From Anaeromyxobacter paludicola (GTDB lineage: Bacteria > Myxococcota > Myxococcia > Myxococcales > Anaeromyxobacteraceae): 64,000 nucleotides of DNA. The notes beneath the pieces were generated by a model, which was not told the DNA's origin, searched no databases, and saw only the letters and a list, made by a program, of their open reading frames with translations. The translations under genes and the position numbers were made by a program. Location of the stretch: NCBI RefSeq assembly GCF_023169965.1, contig NZ_AP025592.1:3906001-3970000 (forward strand), in the 5' to 3' direction. Positions 45,580-53,963 of this stretch are shown one piece after another (positions within the stretch are counted from its first letter, which is position 1; every line of letters begins with the position of its first letter).

Positions 45580-46637
45580 AGACCATCGTCCCCGCCACCC
45601 CCGCCGCGGTCCGCGCGTCGCTCGCGCGCCCCGTCGCCGCGCTCGCCCTCCTCCTGGCCTGGGTCGCCCCGGCCATCCCCCTGGCCGCCCCGGCCGGCGC
45701 CCCCGCGCCGCGCCCGGTGCGCCTGGTCTCGTCCGAGCGCCCCGGCGCCGGCCGCTGGGTCGCGGGCAGCCTCGCCGCCGAGCGGCGCGCCACCCTCTCC
45801 ACCCGCCTCGCCGCCCAGGTGCGCCAGGTGGCGGTGGAGGAGGGGCAGCGGGTCAGGAAGGGCCAGCTCCTCGTCCGGCTCGACGACGCCGACCTGCGCG
45901 GCCAGTGCCGGGCCGCCGAGACCGCCCTCGCCGCGGCCCGGGCGCAGGAGTCGCGCATGCAGCGGCTCGAGGCCGAGCGCGCCGCCACCCGGAGCGAGCT
46001 CGAGCTGGCCGCCTCGCAGCGGGCGCAGGCCGAGGCGGCGGTCACCGCCGCCCGCGCCAGCCTCGGCTACACCGAGATCCGCGCCCCCTTCGACGGGACG
46101 GTGCAGGCCCGGCGGGTGCAGGCGGGCGACCTCGTCGGCCCGGGCCAGCCGCTCGTGGAGCTCGAGGCCGGGGGGCTCGAGGTGCAGGTCACGCTCTCCG
46201 AGGAGGAGGCCGCCGGGCTGCGCATCGGGACCCGCCTCCGCTTCCAGGCCGACGGCAAGGACGGCCGGGCCCTGGTGACCGGCCTCGCCACCGGCGCCGA
46301 TCCGCTCTCCCACCGCCGCAGCCTGCGGGCCCGGGTGGTGGAGGGCGCCGCCGGCCTCGCGAGCGGCGCCTTCGCCCGGGTGGAGCTGCCGGCCGCGGGC
46401 GGCCCGGCCGCGGCCGCGCGGGCCGGGCTCTGGGTCCCGCGCTCGGCGGTGGTGGAGCGCGGGGACCTCACCGGCGTCTTCGTGCTCGACCGCGGCCGGG
46501 CCGAGCTGCGCTGGCTGGCGGTGGGAGAGGCCGCCGGCGATCGGATCCCCGTCCGCGCCGGCCTCGCCCCGGGCGAGCAGGTGATCGACGCGCCCGGCCC
46601 GCTCAAGGACGGCGAGCCGGTCGAGGTCGCGCCATGA
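45576..46637 (+). CDS. RND efflux periplasmic adaptor (membrane fusion protein)
   Basis: This 353-residue adaptor links the RND pump to the TolC-like channel. An N-terminal hydrophobic segment near residues 18-42 is the signal or anchor. The barrel-sandwich halves are split by a coiled coil: LSTRLAAQVRQVAVEEGQRVRKG on one side and YTEIRAPFDGTVQARRVQAGD on the other, both typical of HlyD/MFP proteins. Beta-barrel and membrane-proximal parts follow (VPRSAVVERGDLTGVFV). AAGGAG precedes the ATG by eight bases. It overlaps the outer-membrane gene by four bases and the pump gene by four. Confidence 0.92.
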   Translation: MKTIVPATPAAVRASLARPVAALALLLAWVAPAIPLAAPAGAPAPRPVRLVSSERPGAGRWVAGSLAAERRATLSTRLAAQVRQVAVEEGQRVRKGQLLVRLDDADLRGQCRAAETALAAARAQESRMQRLEAERAATRSELELAASQRAQAEAAVTAARASLGYTEIRAPFDGTVQARRVQAGDLVGPGQPLVELEAGGLEVQVTLSEEEAAGLRIGTRLRFQADGKDGRALVTGLATGADPLSHRRSLRARVVEGAAGLASGAFARVELPAAGGPAAAARAGLWVPRSAVVERGDLTGVFVLDRGRAELRWLAVGEAAGDRIPVRAGLAPGEQVIDAPGPLKDGEPVEVAP

Positions 46638-49600
46638 CCTCCGCTCCGAGGCGCGGCCTCGCCGGCCGCATCGCGCAGGCGTTCCTCACGAGCAAGCTCA
46701 CGCCGCTCGGGGTGGTCGCCGCCATCCTCCTCGGCGCCGTCGCGGTGCTGCTCACGCCGCGCGAGGAGGAGCCGCAGATCGTGGTGCCGATGGTGGACGT
46801 CATCGTCCCCTTCCCGGGCGCCATCCCGCGCGAGGTGGAGAGCCAGCTCACCACGCCGCTCGAGCGGCGGCTCTGGGGCATCCCCGGCGTCGAGTACCTC
46901 TACTCCACGAGCTCCCCGGGCGCGGCCTTCCTCACCGTCCGCTTCAAGGTGAACGAGCCGCTCGAGCCCTCGCTGGTGAAGGTGCACCAGGAGCTGGTGG
47001 CGCACCCGGAGCTGCTGCCGGCCGGCGCGCGCCCGCCGCTGGTGCGGCTGCTCACCATCGACGACGTCCCCTTCCTCACCCTCACCCTGCACGGCGCCCC
47101 GACGCCGCCCGGCGTGCTGCGCGCCCTCGGCGAGGAGGTGGCCCGCGAGCTCGCCGACGTGCCCGAGACCGCGCAGGTGAAGGTGCTGGGCGGGGCCCGC
47201 CGGGTGGTCCGGATCGAGCCCGATCCCGACAAGCTGCGCAGCCTGGGCCTCTCGCTGGCGGAGCTCCGCCCCGCGCTCGAGGGCGCGAGCGCCCAGCTCC
47301 CCGCCGGCGCCCTGGTGGACGGCGGCCGTCGCACCGAGGTGGAGGCGCGCGGGTTCGTGCTCACCGCCTCGCAGCTGCGGCGGGTGGTGGTGGCGGTCCG
47401 CGGCGGCCGGCCCCTCTACCTGGAGGACGTGGCGCGGGTGGCGGACGGCCCCGAGCCCGAGCCGGCGGTGGTGCTGTACGGCGAGAAGGGGAGCGCGGGC
47501 TTCGAGCAGGCGGTGTCGATCACCCTCGCCAAGCGCAAGGGCGCCAACGCCACCGCCCTCGCCGAGCGCGTCCAGCGCAAGCTCGAGTCGCTGCGCGGGC
47601 GGCTCGTGCCGGAGAGCGTGAAGGTGACGGTCACGCGCAACTACGGCGAGACCGCCGGCGAGAAGTCGAACGAGCTCATCGAGCACCTGCTCATCGCGAC
47701 CTTCTCGGTCATCGCCCTCATCGCGCTCGCCATGGGCTGGCGCGCCGGCCTGGTGGTGGCGGTGGCGGTGCCGGTGACGCTGGCCCTCACCCTGCTCCTC
47801 ACCTACCTGTTCGGCTACACCCTCAACCGCGTCACCCTCTTCGCCCTCATCTTCTCCATCGGCATCCTGGTGGACGACGCCATCGTGGTGGTGGAGAACG
47901 TCCACCGCCACCTGCACCTCCCGCGCGGCGACCGGAGCTTCGCCGCCACGGTGATCGAGGCGGTGGACGAGGTGGGCAACCCCACCATCCTCGCCACCTT
48001 CGCCGTCATCGCCGCCATCCTGCCCATGGCCTTCGTGCGCGGGCTCATGGGGCCGTACATGCGCCCCATCCCCGTGGGCGCCAGCGTCGCCATGATCTTC
48101 TCGCTGATCATCGCCTTCGCGGTGAGCCCCTGGGCGGCGATGAAGGTCTTCCGCAAGGAGGCCCGCCTCCCGGCGTGCGACCCCTCCGGCCTGCACCCGG
48201 CCGACCCGGCCCGCGAGCCGGCGAGGCCGTCGCCGGAGGACGAGCGGCGCCACGCCGACGCCCCGGAGGGCGCCGCCACCCGCGCCTACCGGAAGGTGAT
48301 GGGCACGCTGCTCCGCTCCGGGAAGGCGCGGCTCGGGTTCCTGGCCCTCGTGCTGGTGCTCTTCGCCGGCGCCGCCTCGCTGGTCTGGTTCGGGGCGGTG
48401 AAGGTGAAGATGCTGCCCTTCGACAACAAGAGCGAGTTCCAGGTCCAGCTCGACCTGCCGGCCGGGACGGCGCGCGAGGACGCGCTCGCGGTCGGGCAGC
48501 GGCTGGCGCGCCGCCTGCTGCAGGAGCCGGAGGTGAGGGACGTCGAGGTCCACTCCGGCGTGGCCGCCCCGTTCACCTTCGTGGGCATGGTGCGCCACTC
48601 CTTCCTGCGCGAGGAGGCCGAGCAGGTGGACCTGCAGGTCAACCTCGTGCCCAAGTCGGACCGCAAGGCCCAGAGCCACGCCATCGCCACCCGGCTGCGC
48701 CCGGCGCTCCAGGAGCTCGCCTGGCCGGCCGGGGCGCGGCTCAAGATCGTGGAGATCCCGCCCGGCCCGCCGGTGCTCGACACGCTGGTGGCCGAGGTCT
48801 ACGGGCCGAGCGCCGCGGAGCGCCAGCGGATCGCCGGCGAGGTGCTCGCCGCCTTCCAGGGCACCCGGGGCGTGGTGGACGTGGACTCGACGCTCACCCC
48901 GACCTCGCCGCGCCTCTCGCTGGTGCTCGACGCCGAGAAGGCGGCGCTGCACGGGGTGCAGCCGGCCGCGGTGGTGCAGACCCTGGCCGCGGCGGGGGAG
49001 GGGGACCGGCTCGGCACCTTCCACGTGGAGCGCGGGGCGGCGCAGGTGCCGGTGGTGCTGCAGCTCGCGCCGGCCTGGCGCGCCCGCGCCGAGCAGCTCC
49101 TGCAGCTCACGGTCCCCGGCGCGCGGGGGGCGGTGCCGCTCTCCGAGCTGGTGCGCCCGGTGGAGGGCCGGGCCGACGCGCCCGTCTTCCACAAGAACCT
49201 GAAGCCGGTCGCGTACGTCTTCGGCGACCTGGCCGGGGAGATCGAGAGCCCGGTCTACGCGCTCGCGGCGCTGGATCGGAAGCTCGACGCGCTGCGCGGC
49301 CAGGGCGGCGAGGTGGTCCCGCGCTTCGGGCTCGCGCACCCCGAGGAGACGGAGACGCCCTCGATCAAGTGGGACGGCGAGTGGCACATCACCCTCGAGG
49401 TCTTCCGCGACCTCGGGCTCGCCTTCGCGGCGGTGCTGGTCCTCATCTACGTGCTGGTGGTCGGGTGGTTCGAGAGCTTCCTCGTGCCGCTCGTGATCCT
49501 GGTGCCCATCCCGCTCTCGCTCATCGGCATCCTGCCGGCGCACGGGCTCGCCCGCGCCTTCTTCACGGCCACGAGCATGATCGGCTTCATCGCCGGCGCC

Positions 49601-49972
49601 GGCATCATCGTGCGCAACTCGATCATCCTCGTGGACTTCATCGAGCTGAAGCTGCGCGAGGGGATGGCGCTCGAGACGGCGGTGGAGGAGGCCGGCGTGG
49701 TCCGCTTCCGGCCCATGCTGCTCACCGCCTCGGCGGTGCTGGTGGGGAGCGCGGTGATGCTCGCCGATCCCATCTTCCAGGGGCTCGCCATCTCGCTCAT
49801 GGCCGGCGAGGTGGCCGCCACGCTCCTCTCCCGCGTGGCGGTGCCGGTGCTCTACTACCTCTACGCCCGGCGCGGCCGCGCGGCCGAGCTGCAGCGCGAG
49901 GCGCCCCCGCCTCAGTACTCGAACCCGCTCCCGCCGATGAACTCCCGGAGGAGCGAGGTCGGGGGCACGTGA
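46634..49972 (+). CDS. RND-family efflux pump (inner-membrane transporter)
   Basis: This 1112-residue proton-driven RND pump has TM1 near 25-43, a large periplasmic loop, then a helix bundle with GILVDDAIVVVENVHRHL in TM4, whose paired Asp residues belong to the proton relay. The second half repeats this layout, with SMIGFIAGAGIIVRNSIILVDF. The sequence is closest in outline to the AcrB-type/CusA-like branch with long linkers. No metal-binding Met or His cluster was evident, so drug, solvent or lipid export is more likely than metals, but this is uncertain. The last 61 bases overlap the convergent nucleoside kinase gene. Confidence 0.92.
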   Translation: MTSAPRRGLAGRIAQAFLTSKLTPLGVVAAILLGAVAVLLTPREEEPQIVVPMVDVIVPFPGAIPREVESQLTTPLERRLWGIPGVEYLYSTSSPGAAFLTVRFKVNEPLEPSLVKVHQELVAHPELLPAGARPPLVRLLTIDDVPFLTLTLHGAPTPPGVLRALGEEVARELADVPETAQVKVLGGARRVVRIEPDPDKLRSLGLSLAELRPALEGASAQLPAGALVDGGRRTEVEARGFVLTASQLRRVVVAVRGGRPLYLEDVARVADGPEPEPAVVLYGEKGSAGFEQAVSITLAKRKGANATALAERVQRKLESLRGRLVPESVKVTVTRNYGETAGEKSNELIEHLLIATFSVIALIALAMGWRAGLVVAVAVPVTLALTLLLTYLFGYTLNRVTLFALIFSIGILVDDAIVVVENVHRHLHLPRGDRSFAATVIEAVDEVGNPTILATFAVIAAILPMAFVRGLMGPYMRPIPVGASVAMIFSLIIAFAVSPWAAMKVFRKEARLPACDPSGLHPADPAREPARPSPEDERRHADAPEGAATRAYRKVMGTLLRSGKARLGFLALVLVLFAGAASLVWFGAVKVKMLPFDNKSEFQVQLDLPAGTAREDALAVGQRLARRLLQEPEVRDVEVHSGVAAPFTFVGMVRHSFLREEAEQVDLQVNLVPKSDRKAQSHAIATRLRPALQELAWPAGARLKIVEIPPGPPVLDTLVAEVYGPSAAERQRIAGEVLAAFQGTRGVVDVDSTLTPTSPRLSLVLDAEKAALHGVQPAAVVQTLAAAGEGDRLGTFHVERGAAQVPVVLQLAPAWRARAEQLLQLTVPGARGAVPLSELVRPVEGRADAPVFHKNLKPVAYVFGDLAGEIESPVYALAALDRKLDALRGQGGEVVPRFGLAHPEETETPSIKWDGEWHITLEVFRDLGLAFAAVLVLIYVLVVGWFESFLVPLVILVPIPLSLIGILPAHGLARAFFTATSMIGFIAGAGIIVRNSIILVDFIELKLREGMALETAVEEAGVVRFRPMLLTASAVLVGSAVMLADPIFQGLAISLMAGEVAATLLSRVAVPVLYYLYARRGRAAELQREAPPPQYSNPLPPMNSRRSEVGGT

Positions 49973-51639
49973 TCGGGGTAGATGGAGACGAACTGGTCGA
50001 TGAGCAGCCGGAGCCGGTGCGCGGTGGGGAAGGCGGGGTGGCTCGCCGGCACCTCCAGCAGGTACCGCTCGGCGTAGACCTTCAGCACCGCCGGCTCGTA
50101 GATGAGCGAGGTGTCGAAGACCGCGTCGGCCTCGGCCTGGAAGGGGAAGATGTGCTTGCGCTCGCCGGCCTGCACCGACGGCCAGCGGAGGATGTTCTCG
50201 GCGGCCGAGTAGCCGCGCTGGTGCCGGTCGCGGACGATCCGGCGCAGGAGCCGCAGGTCGGTCGCCGAGACGCGCGAGAGCCGGTCGAAGGCGAGCGTGG
50301 TGGCCGGGTGCACGAAGACGCGGAAGAGCTCGCCGGGGCGCGGGATCCCGCCCAGGAGCGCCGGGTTGAGGCCGTGGATGCCCTCGAGCATGAGCACGTC
50401 GCCGCGCCGGAGCTGGATGACCGGTCCGCCCTCGGGGTGTGACCGGCCGGTCTTGAAGTCGTAGCGCGCGGTGCGCACCGCCTCGCCGGCCAGGAGCCGG
50501 CGCACGTGGTCCTGCAGGAGCGGGAGGTCGAGCGCCTCGAGCGCCTCGAAGTCGAGCTCGCCGGCCGCGTCGCGGACGGTCTTCTCGCGGTCCACGTAGT
50601 AGTCGTCGAGCCCGAGGCCGAGCGGGTTCTTGCCGTCGATCTGGAGCTGGACCTTGAGCCTCCGGATGAAGGTGGTCTTGCCGGAGGAGGAGGGGCCGGC
50701 CACGGCGATGATCCGGATCCGGTCGCCGGCGGCGGCGATGTCGTCGGCGATCTGGCCGATCCGCTTCTCGTGGAACCCCTCGGCCACGTTGATGAGCTGG
50801 CTCACCTGGCCGCTCACGCAGGCCTCGCCGAAGTCGCCCACGCTCCGCACGCCCATGGCCTCGAGCCAGGCCTCGTGCGCCCGCTCCATGGAGCTCTCGC
50901 TCGCCTCCGCGGCGGCGACCGCCTGCACCCCGTTGCGCGGGTCGCGCCGGCCGAGGTCGAGCAGGAGGTGGTTCTCGGCCGCGGTGAGGGTGAAGCCGCG
51001 GACCTCGGCGGTGGAGGGGAGCATCGGGCCCATGCCGAGGGCGTAGATCTCGCCGCAGGCCACGAGCGGCACGGTGTTCTCGCGCCGGTGCCGGAGCAGG
51101 CGGGCGGCCTCGCGCCACCCGCGCTGCTCGAAGAGGAAGATGGCCTCCTCCACCATCCAGGTCTCGTGGCGGATGGGGAGGTCCTCCGCGGCGACGCGCG
51201 CCATCTCGGCGGTGAGCGTCGCGGCGAGCACCGGCAGCTTGGCGGGGGCCGCGCCCTCGAAGGCGACCACCTGGGTGCGGCCGCGGGAGGGCCCGAGCCG
51301 GACCACGCACTCCGGCCAGTGCCGGCGGGCGGCCTCGAGGAGCACCAGCGCCACGCTGCGGGCGTAGATGCGCCGCCCCTCCCAGTGCTCGGTGGTGAGC
51401 GGCGCCAGGGTGGCGTCGGCGACGAGCGGGGTGGCGAGCGAGACCGGCTTCTGGCCGAGGAGCCCGGCCACCACCAGCACGCCGCCCACCTCGCCGGGGA
51501 GGAGCGCGCCGACGCGCGTCCCGGTGGGCACGGTGTCCACCCGCTCGCCGCGGCGGACCGTCACCGTGGGCGAGCGCGGGATCGAGCGCCCCTGGACCGG
51601 GTGGGAGGACGGGGACGACGGCTCGGGCAGGGCGGGCAT
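49912..51639 (-). CDS. Composite nucleoside (uridine-type) kinase with TGS- and tRNA-SAD-like N-terminus
   Basis: This 575-residue cytoplasmic protein ends in a phosphoribulokinase/uridine kinase domain (about 290-500) with P-loop AGPSSSGKTTFIRRL and LDDYYVDREKTVRD. The first ~75 residues look TGS-like, and about 80-250 resemble the editing (SAD) domain of threonyl-tRNA synthetase (ARSVALVLLEAARRHWPECV and the later EDLPIRHETW). This three-part layout is known for a family of bacterial uridine kinase-related proteins, but its physiological substrate is not settled. ATG 51639 was chosen; the upstream extension is low-complexity. It is convergent with the RND gene, with overlapping 3' ends. Confidence 0.85.
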   Translation of the reverse strand: MPALPEPSSPSSHPVQGRSIPRSPTVTVRRGERVDTVPTGTRVGALLPGEVGGVLVVAGLLGQKPVSLATPLVADATLAPLTTEHWEGRRIYARSVALVLLEAARRHWPECVVRLGPSRGRTQVVAFEGAAPAKLPVLAATLTAEMARVAAEDLPIRHETWMVEEAIFLFEQRGWREAARLLRHRRENTVPLVACGEIYALGMGPMLPSTAEVRGFTLTAAENHLLLDLGRRDPRNGVQAVAAAEASESSMERAHEAWLEAMGVRSVGDFGEACVSGQVSQLINVAEGFHEKRIGQIADDIAAAGDRIRIIAVAGPSSSGKTTFIRRLKVQLQIDGKNPLGLGLDDYYVDREKTVRDAAGELDFEALEALDLPLLQDHVRRLLAGEAVRTARYDFKTGRSHPEGGPVIQLRRGDVLMLEGIHGLNPALLGGIPRPGELFRVFVHPATTLAFDRLSRVSATDLRLLRRIVRDRHQRGYSAAENILRWPSVQAGERKHIFPFQAEADAVFDTSLIYEPAVLKVYAERYLLEVPASHPAFPTAHRLRLLIDQFVSIYPDHVPPTSLLREFIGGSGFEY

Positions 51640-51749
51640 GTGGGGCGATTCTAGCGTCGGGGACGCCGCCTCGGCCAACCCCTGGCCGCCCTCGCGGCCC
51701 TGGCCGCCGCCTGCACCTTCCCCGGGGAGCGGCCGCGGCGCGCCCGCGG

Positions 51750-52916
51750 CTACGGCAGCCGGAGCACGAAGCACTTCAGGTAGCGGGTCTCGGGGACGCC
51801 CAGGAGCACCGGGTGGTCGCGCCCCGCCCCGCGGCGCTCCAGCACCTGCACCGGCCGGCCGGCGTCGCGCGCCGCCTCGTGGACGATCTCCTCCAGCATC
51901 GCCTCGGGCACGTGGTAGCTGCAGGAGGCGGTGACCAGGATCCCGCCCGGCTTCAGGATCTGCATGGCGCGCAGGTTGATCTCCTTGTACCCGCGCCGCG
52001 CCGCCGGGACCGCCTCCTTGTTCTTGGCGAAGGCCGGCGGGTCGAGCACCACGAGATCCCAGGACGGCGCCTTCTCCGACTCGTCGCGCAGCCAGTCGAA
52101 GGCGTTCGCCTCCACGACCGAGAGGTTGCCGGCCCGGTTGCGGGCGGCGTTCCCCCGCAGGAGCCCGGCCGCGACCGGCTGCATCTCGACCGCGGTGACC
52201 TCGCTGGCGCGCCGCGCCAGCTGCAGCGCGAACCCGCCGGCGTAGCTGAAGCAGTCCACGCAGCGGCCGCGCGCGTAGCCCCCCGCCGCGAGGTGGTTCT
52301 CCCGCTGGTCGAGGAAGGCGCCGGTCTTCTGGCCCTCGAGCACGTCGAGCCCGAGCCGCACCTCGCCCTCGCGGTACTCGAGCGCGCCCGGCGCCTCGCC
52401 CCGGAGCACGCCCTTCTCCTGCGGCAGCCCCTCGAGCTCGCGCACCCGCACGTCGTTGCGCTGCACCACGGTCCGCAGGCCGAGCTCGCCCGCCAGGACG
52501 TCGGCGATGAGCGCCTTGCGGCGGTCGGTGCCCGGGACGAGCGTCTGCACCACCGCCACGTCGCCGTAGCGGTCGGCCACCAGCCCGGGGAGGAGGTCCG
52601 CCTCGCCGTGGACCAGCCGCACCGCGGGCTCGTCCCCGAAGGCGACGCGCCGCAGGTCGATGGCGCTCCGGATCCGCTCGGCGAAGAAGTCGTCGTCCAC
52701 CGGCTCCTCGTCCCGCGTGAGCAGGCGGAGCGCGATCTTGGAGCGGGCGGACCAGAAGGCCTTGCCGAGGAACTTGCGGCGGCCGTCCTGGATGGTGACC
52801 ACGTCGCCGCTCTCGACGCGCGCCGGGGCCGACTCGACGTCGCCGCGGTAGATCCAGGGGTGGCCGTGGGCGAGCCGGTCGGCGCCGCGCCGGGTGACGG
52901 TGACGTAGGGTTCCAT
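51750..52916 (-). CDS. Class I SAM-dependent rRNA methyltransferase, RlmI-like
   Basis: This 388-residue protein has an N-terminal PUA domain (GHPWIYRGDVES ... SGDVVTIQDGRRKFLG), an EEHUB-like middle region and a C-terminal SAM-binding domain. The SAM part shows FSYAGGFALQLAR, DPPAFAKNK (the catalytic NPPY-like site) and ASCSYHVP. This is the architecture of RlmI, which makes m5C1962 in 23S rRNA. The ATG at 52916 is 17 bases after the MBL gene stop on the same strand, so they may share a transcript. The exact target base is inferred from the family. Confidence 0.88.
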   Translation of the reverse strand: MEPYVTVTRRGADRLAHGHPWIYRGDVESAPARVESGDVVTIQDGRRKFLGKAFWSARSKIALRLLTRDEEPVDDDFFAERIRSAIDLRRVAFGDEPAVRLVHGEADLLPGLVADRYGDVAVVQTLVPGTDRRKALIADVLAGELGLRTVVQRNDVRVRELEGLPQEKGVLRGEAPGALEYREGEVRLGLDVLEGQKTGAFLDQRENHLAAGGYARGRCVDCFSYAGGFALQLARRASEVTAVEMQPVAAGLLRGNAARNRAGNLSVVEANAFDWLRDESEKAPSWDLVVLDPPAFAKNKEAVPAARRGYKEINLRAMQILKPGGILVTASCSYHVPEAMLEEIVHEAARDAGRPVQVLERRGAGRDHPVLLGVPETRYLKCFVLRLP

Positions 52917-52933
52917 AGGGGGTCCGCTTCGTA

Positions 52934-53785
52934 CTACATCGCGACCGGTTCGCGGAAGGCCGGCTCGCCCTTCTCCTCGGCGAGGCGGCAGGCCGCGTAG
53001 GCCGGATCGTGCTCGAAGAAGAGGATCCCGTCCTCCTCCAGCGCCTCGGCGAGGATCATCTTCTTCTCCTCGATCGTGGTGAGCGGGTAGAGGTCGTAGC
53101 CCATCACCCAGCTCGTCCGCAGGTGGGCGTGGGTCGGGATGACGTCGCCGCAGAAGGTGAGGTGGGTGCCGTCGCCGTGGAACCGCGGGAGCTGCTGCCC
53201 GACGGTGTGCCCCTCCGAGACGATGAGCTCCACGTCGGGGAAGAGCTCGGCGTCCCCCTCCACGAGGTGCAGCCGCCCGGAGTGGGCGAGGAGCGCGAAG
53301 TCCTCCTCGCGGAAGCTCCCGCCGTCCTTCTCGCTCGGCGCGTGGGCCCACTGCCAGTTGCGCCGCTGCAGGTGCCAGGTGGCGTTGGGGAAGGCGAGGT
53401 GGGCCGCGCCCGCGGGCCCGACCGCGGTCCCGCCGGCGTGGTCGAAGTGGAGGTGGGTGAGCACCACGTCGGTCACCTCCTCCGGCTCGACCCCGTGCCG
53501 GCGCAGGTCGGCGAGGAGCCCGCCCTGGACGCGCTCGATCCCGTAGATCTCGACGCGCTTCGCATCCCAGCGCTCGCCCATCCCGTCGTCCACCACGATG
53601 CGCCGGCGGCTCCCCTCGTCCACGGCGAGGAGGCACCGGGCGGCGAGCCGGATCCGGTTCCGCGCGTCGGCCGGGATCTTCTTCTCCCAGAGCGGCTTCG
53701 GGACGATGCCGAACATCGCGCCGCCGTCGAGCGCGAAGGTGCAGTCGAGCAGCGAGGCGAGCTGGTAACGGCCGAGCTTCAGCAT
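52934..53785 (-). CDS. MBL-fold metallohydrolase
   Basis: This 283-residue metallo-beta-lactamase-fold hydrolase has the dinuclear zinc motif LTHLHFDHAGG near residue 100 (HxHxDH), a second-metal His in SEGHTVGQQLP, an Asp in FCGDVIPTHAH and a late His in FFEHDP. The overall pattern resembles AHL-lactonase-like and related hydrolases, but the substrate cannot be read from sequence. ATG 53785 was chosen, giving MLKLGRYQLASLLDCTFALDGG as the normal family start. It lies upstream of the RlmI-like gene on the minus strand and is divergent from the NO reductase gene. Confidence 0.85.
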   Translation of the reverse strand: MLKLGRYQLASLLDCTFALDGGAMFGIVPKPLWEKKIPADARNRIRLAARCLLAVDEGSRRRIVVDDGMGERWDAKRVEIYGIERVQGGLLADLRRHGVEPEEVTDVVLTHLHFDHAGGTAVGPAGAAHLAFPNATWHLQRRNWQWAHAPSEKDGGSFREEDFALLAHSGRLHLVEGDAELFPDVELIVSEGHTVGQQLPRFHGDGTHLTFCGDVIPTHAHLRTSWVMGYDLYPLTTIEEKKMILAEALEEDGILFFEHDPAYAACRLAEEKGEPAFREPVAM

Positions 53786-53963
53786 GCGTCGATCGTAAGG
53801 GAGGACGGGGCGGGAGGCGAACCTTTCGGGCGCCCGGGCGGCGGGCGGTCGATGCGATCCGCGGGAGCCGGACGACCGCCAGCCGGTTCCCCCTTCAGGC
53901 CCGATGGCGCGAACCCGGGCGGTCACTAGCTTTGCGAGCGGCATCGCCCGGAGGAGCCCTCGC

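Noticed and set aside
46067-51310. Long minus-strand open frame across the RND operon
   Set aside because: Only its part left of about 51310 that coincides with the nucleoside kinase region is real, in another frame. The rest is low-complexity antisense of the pump gene.
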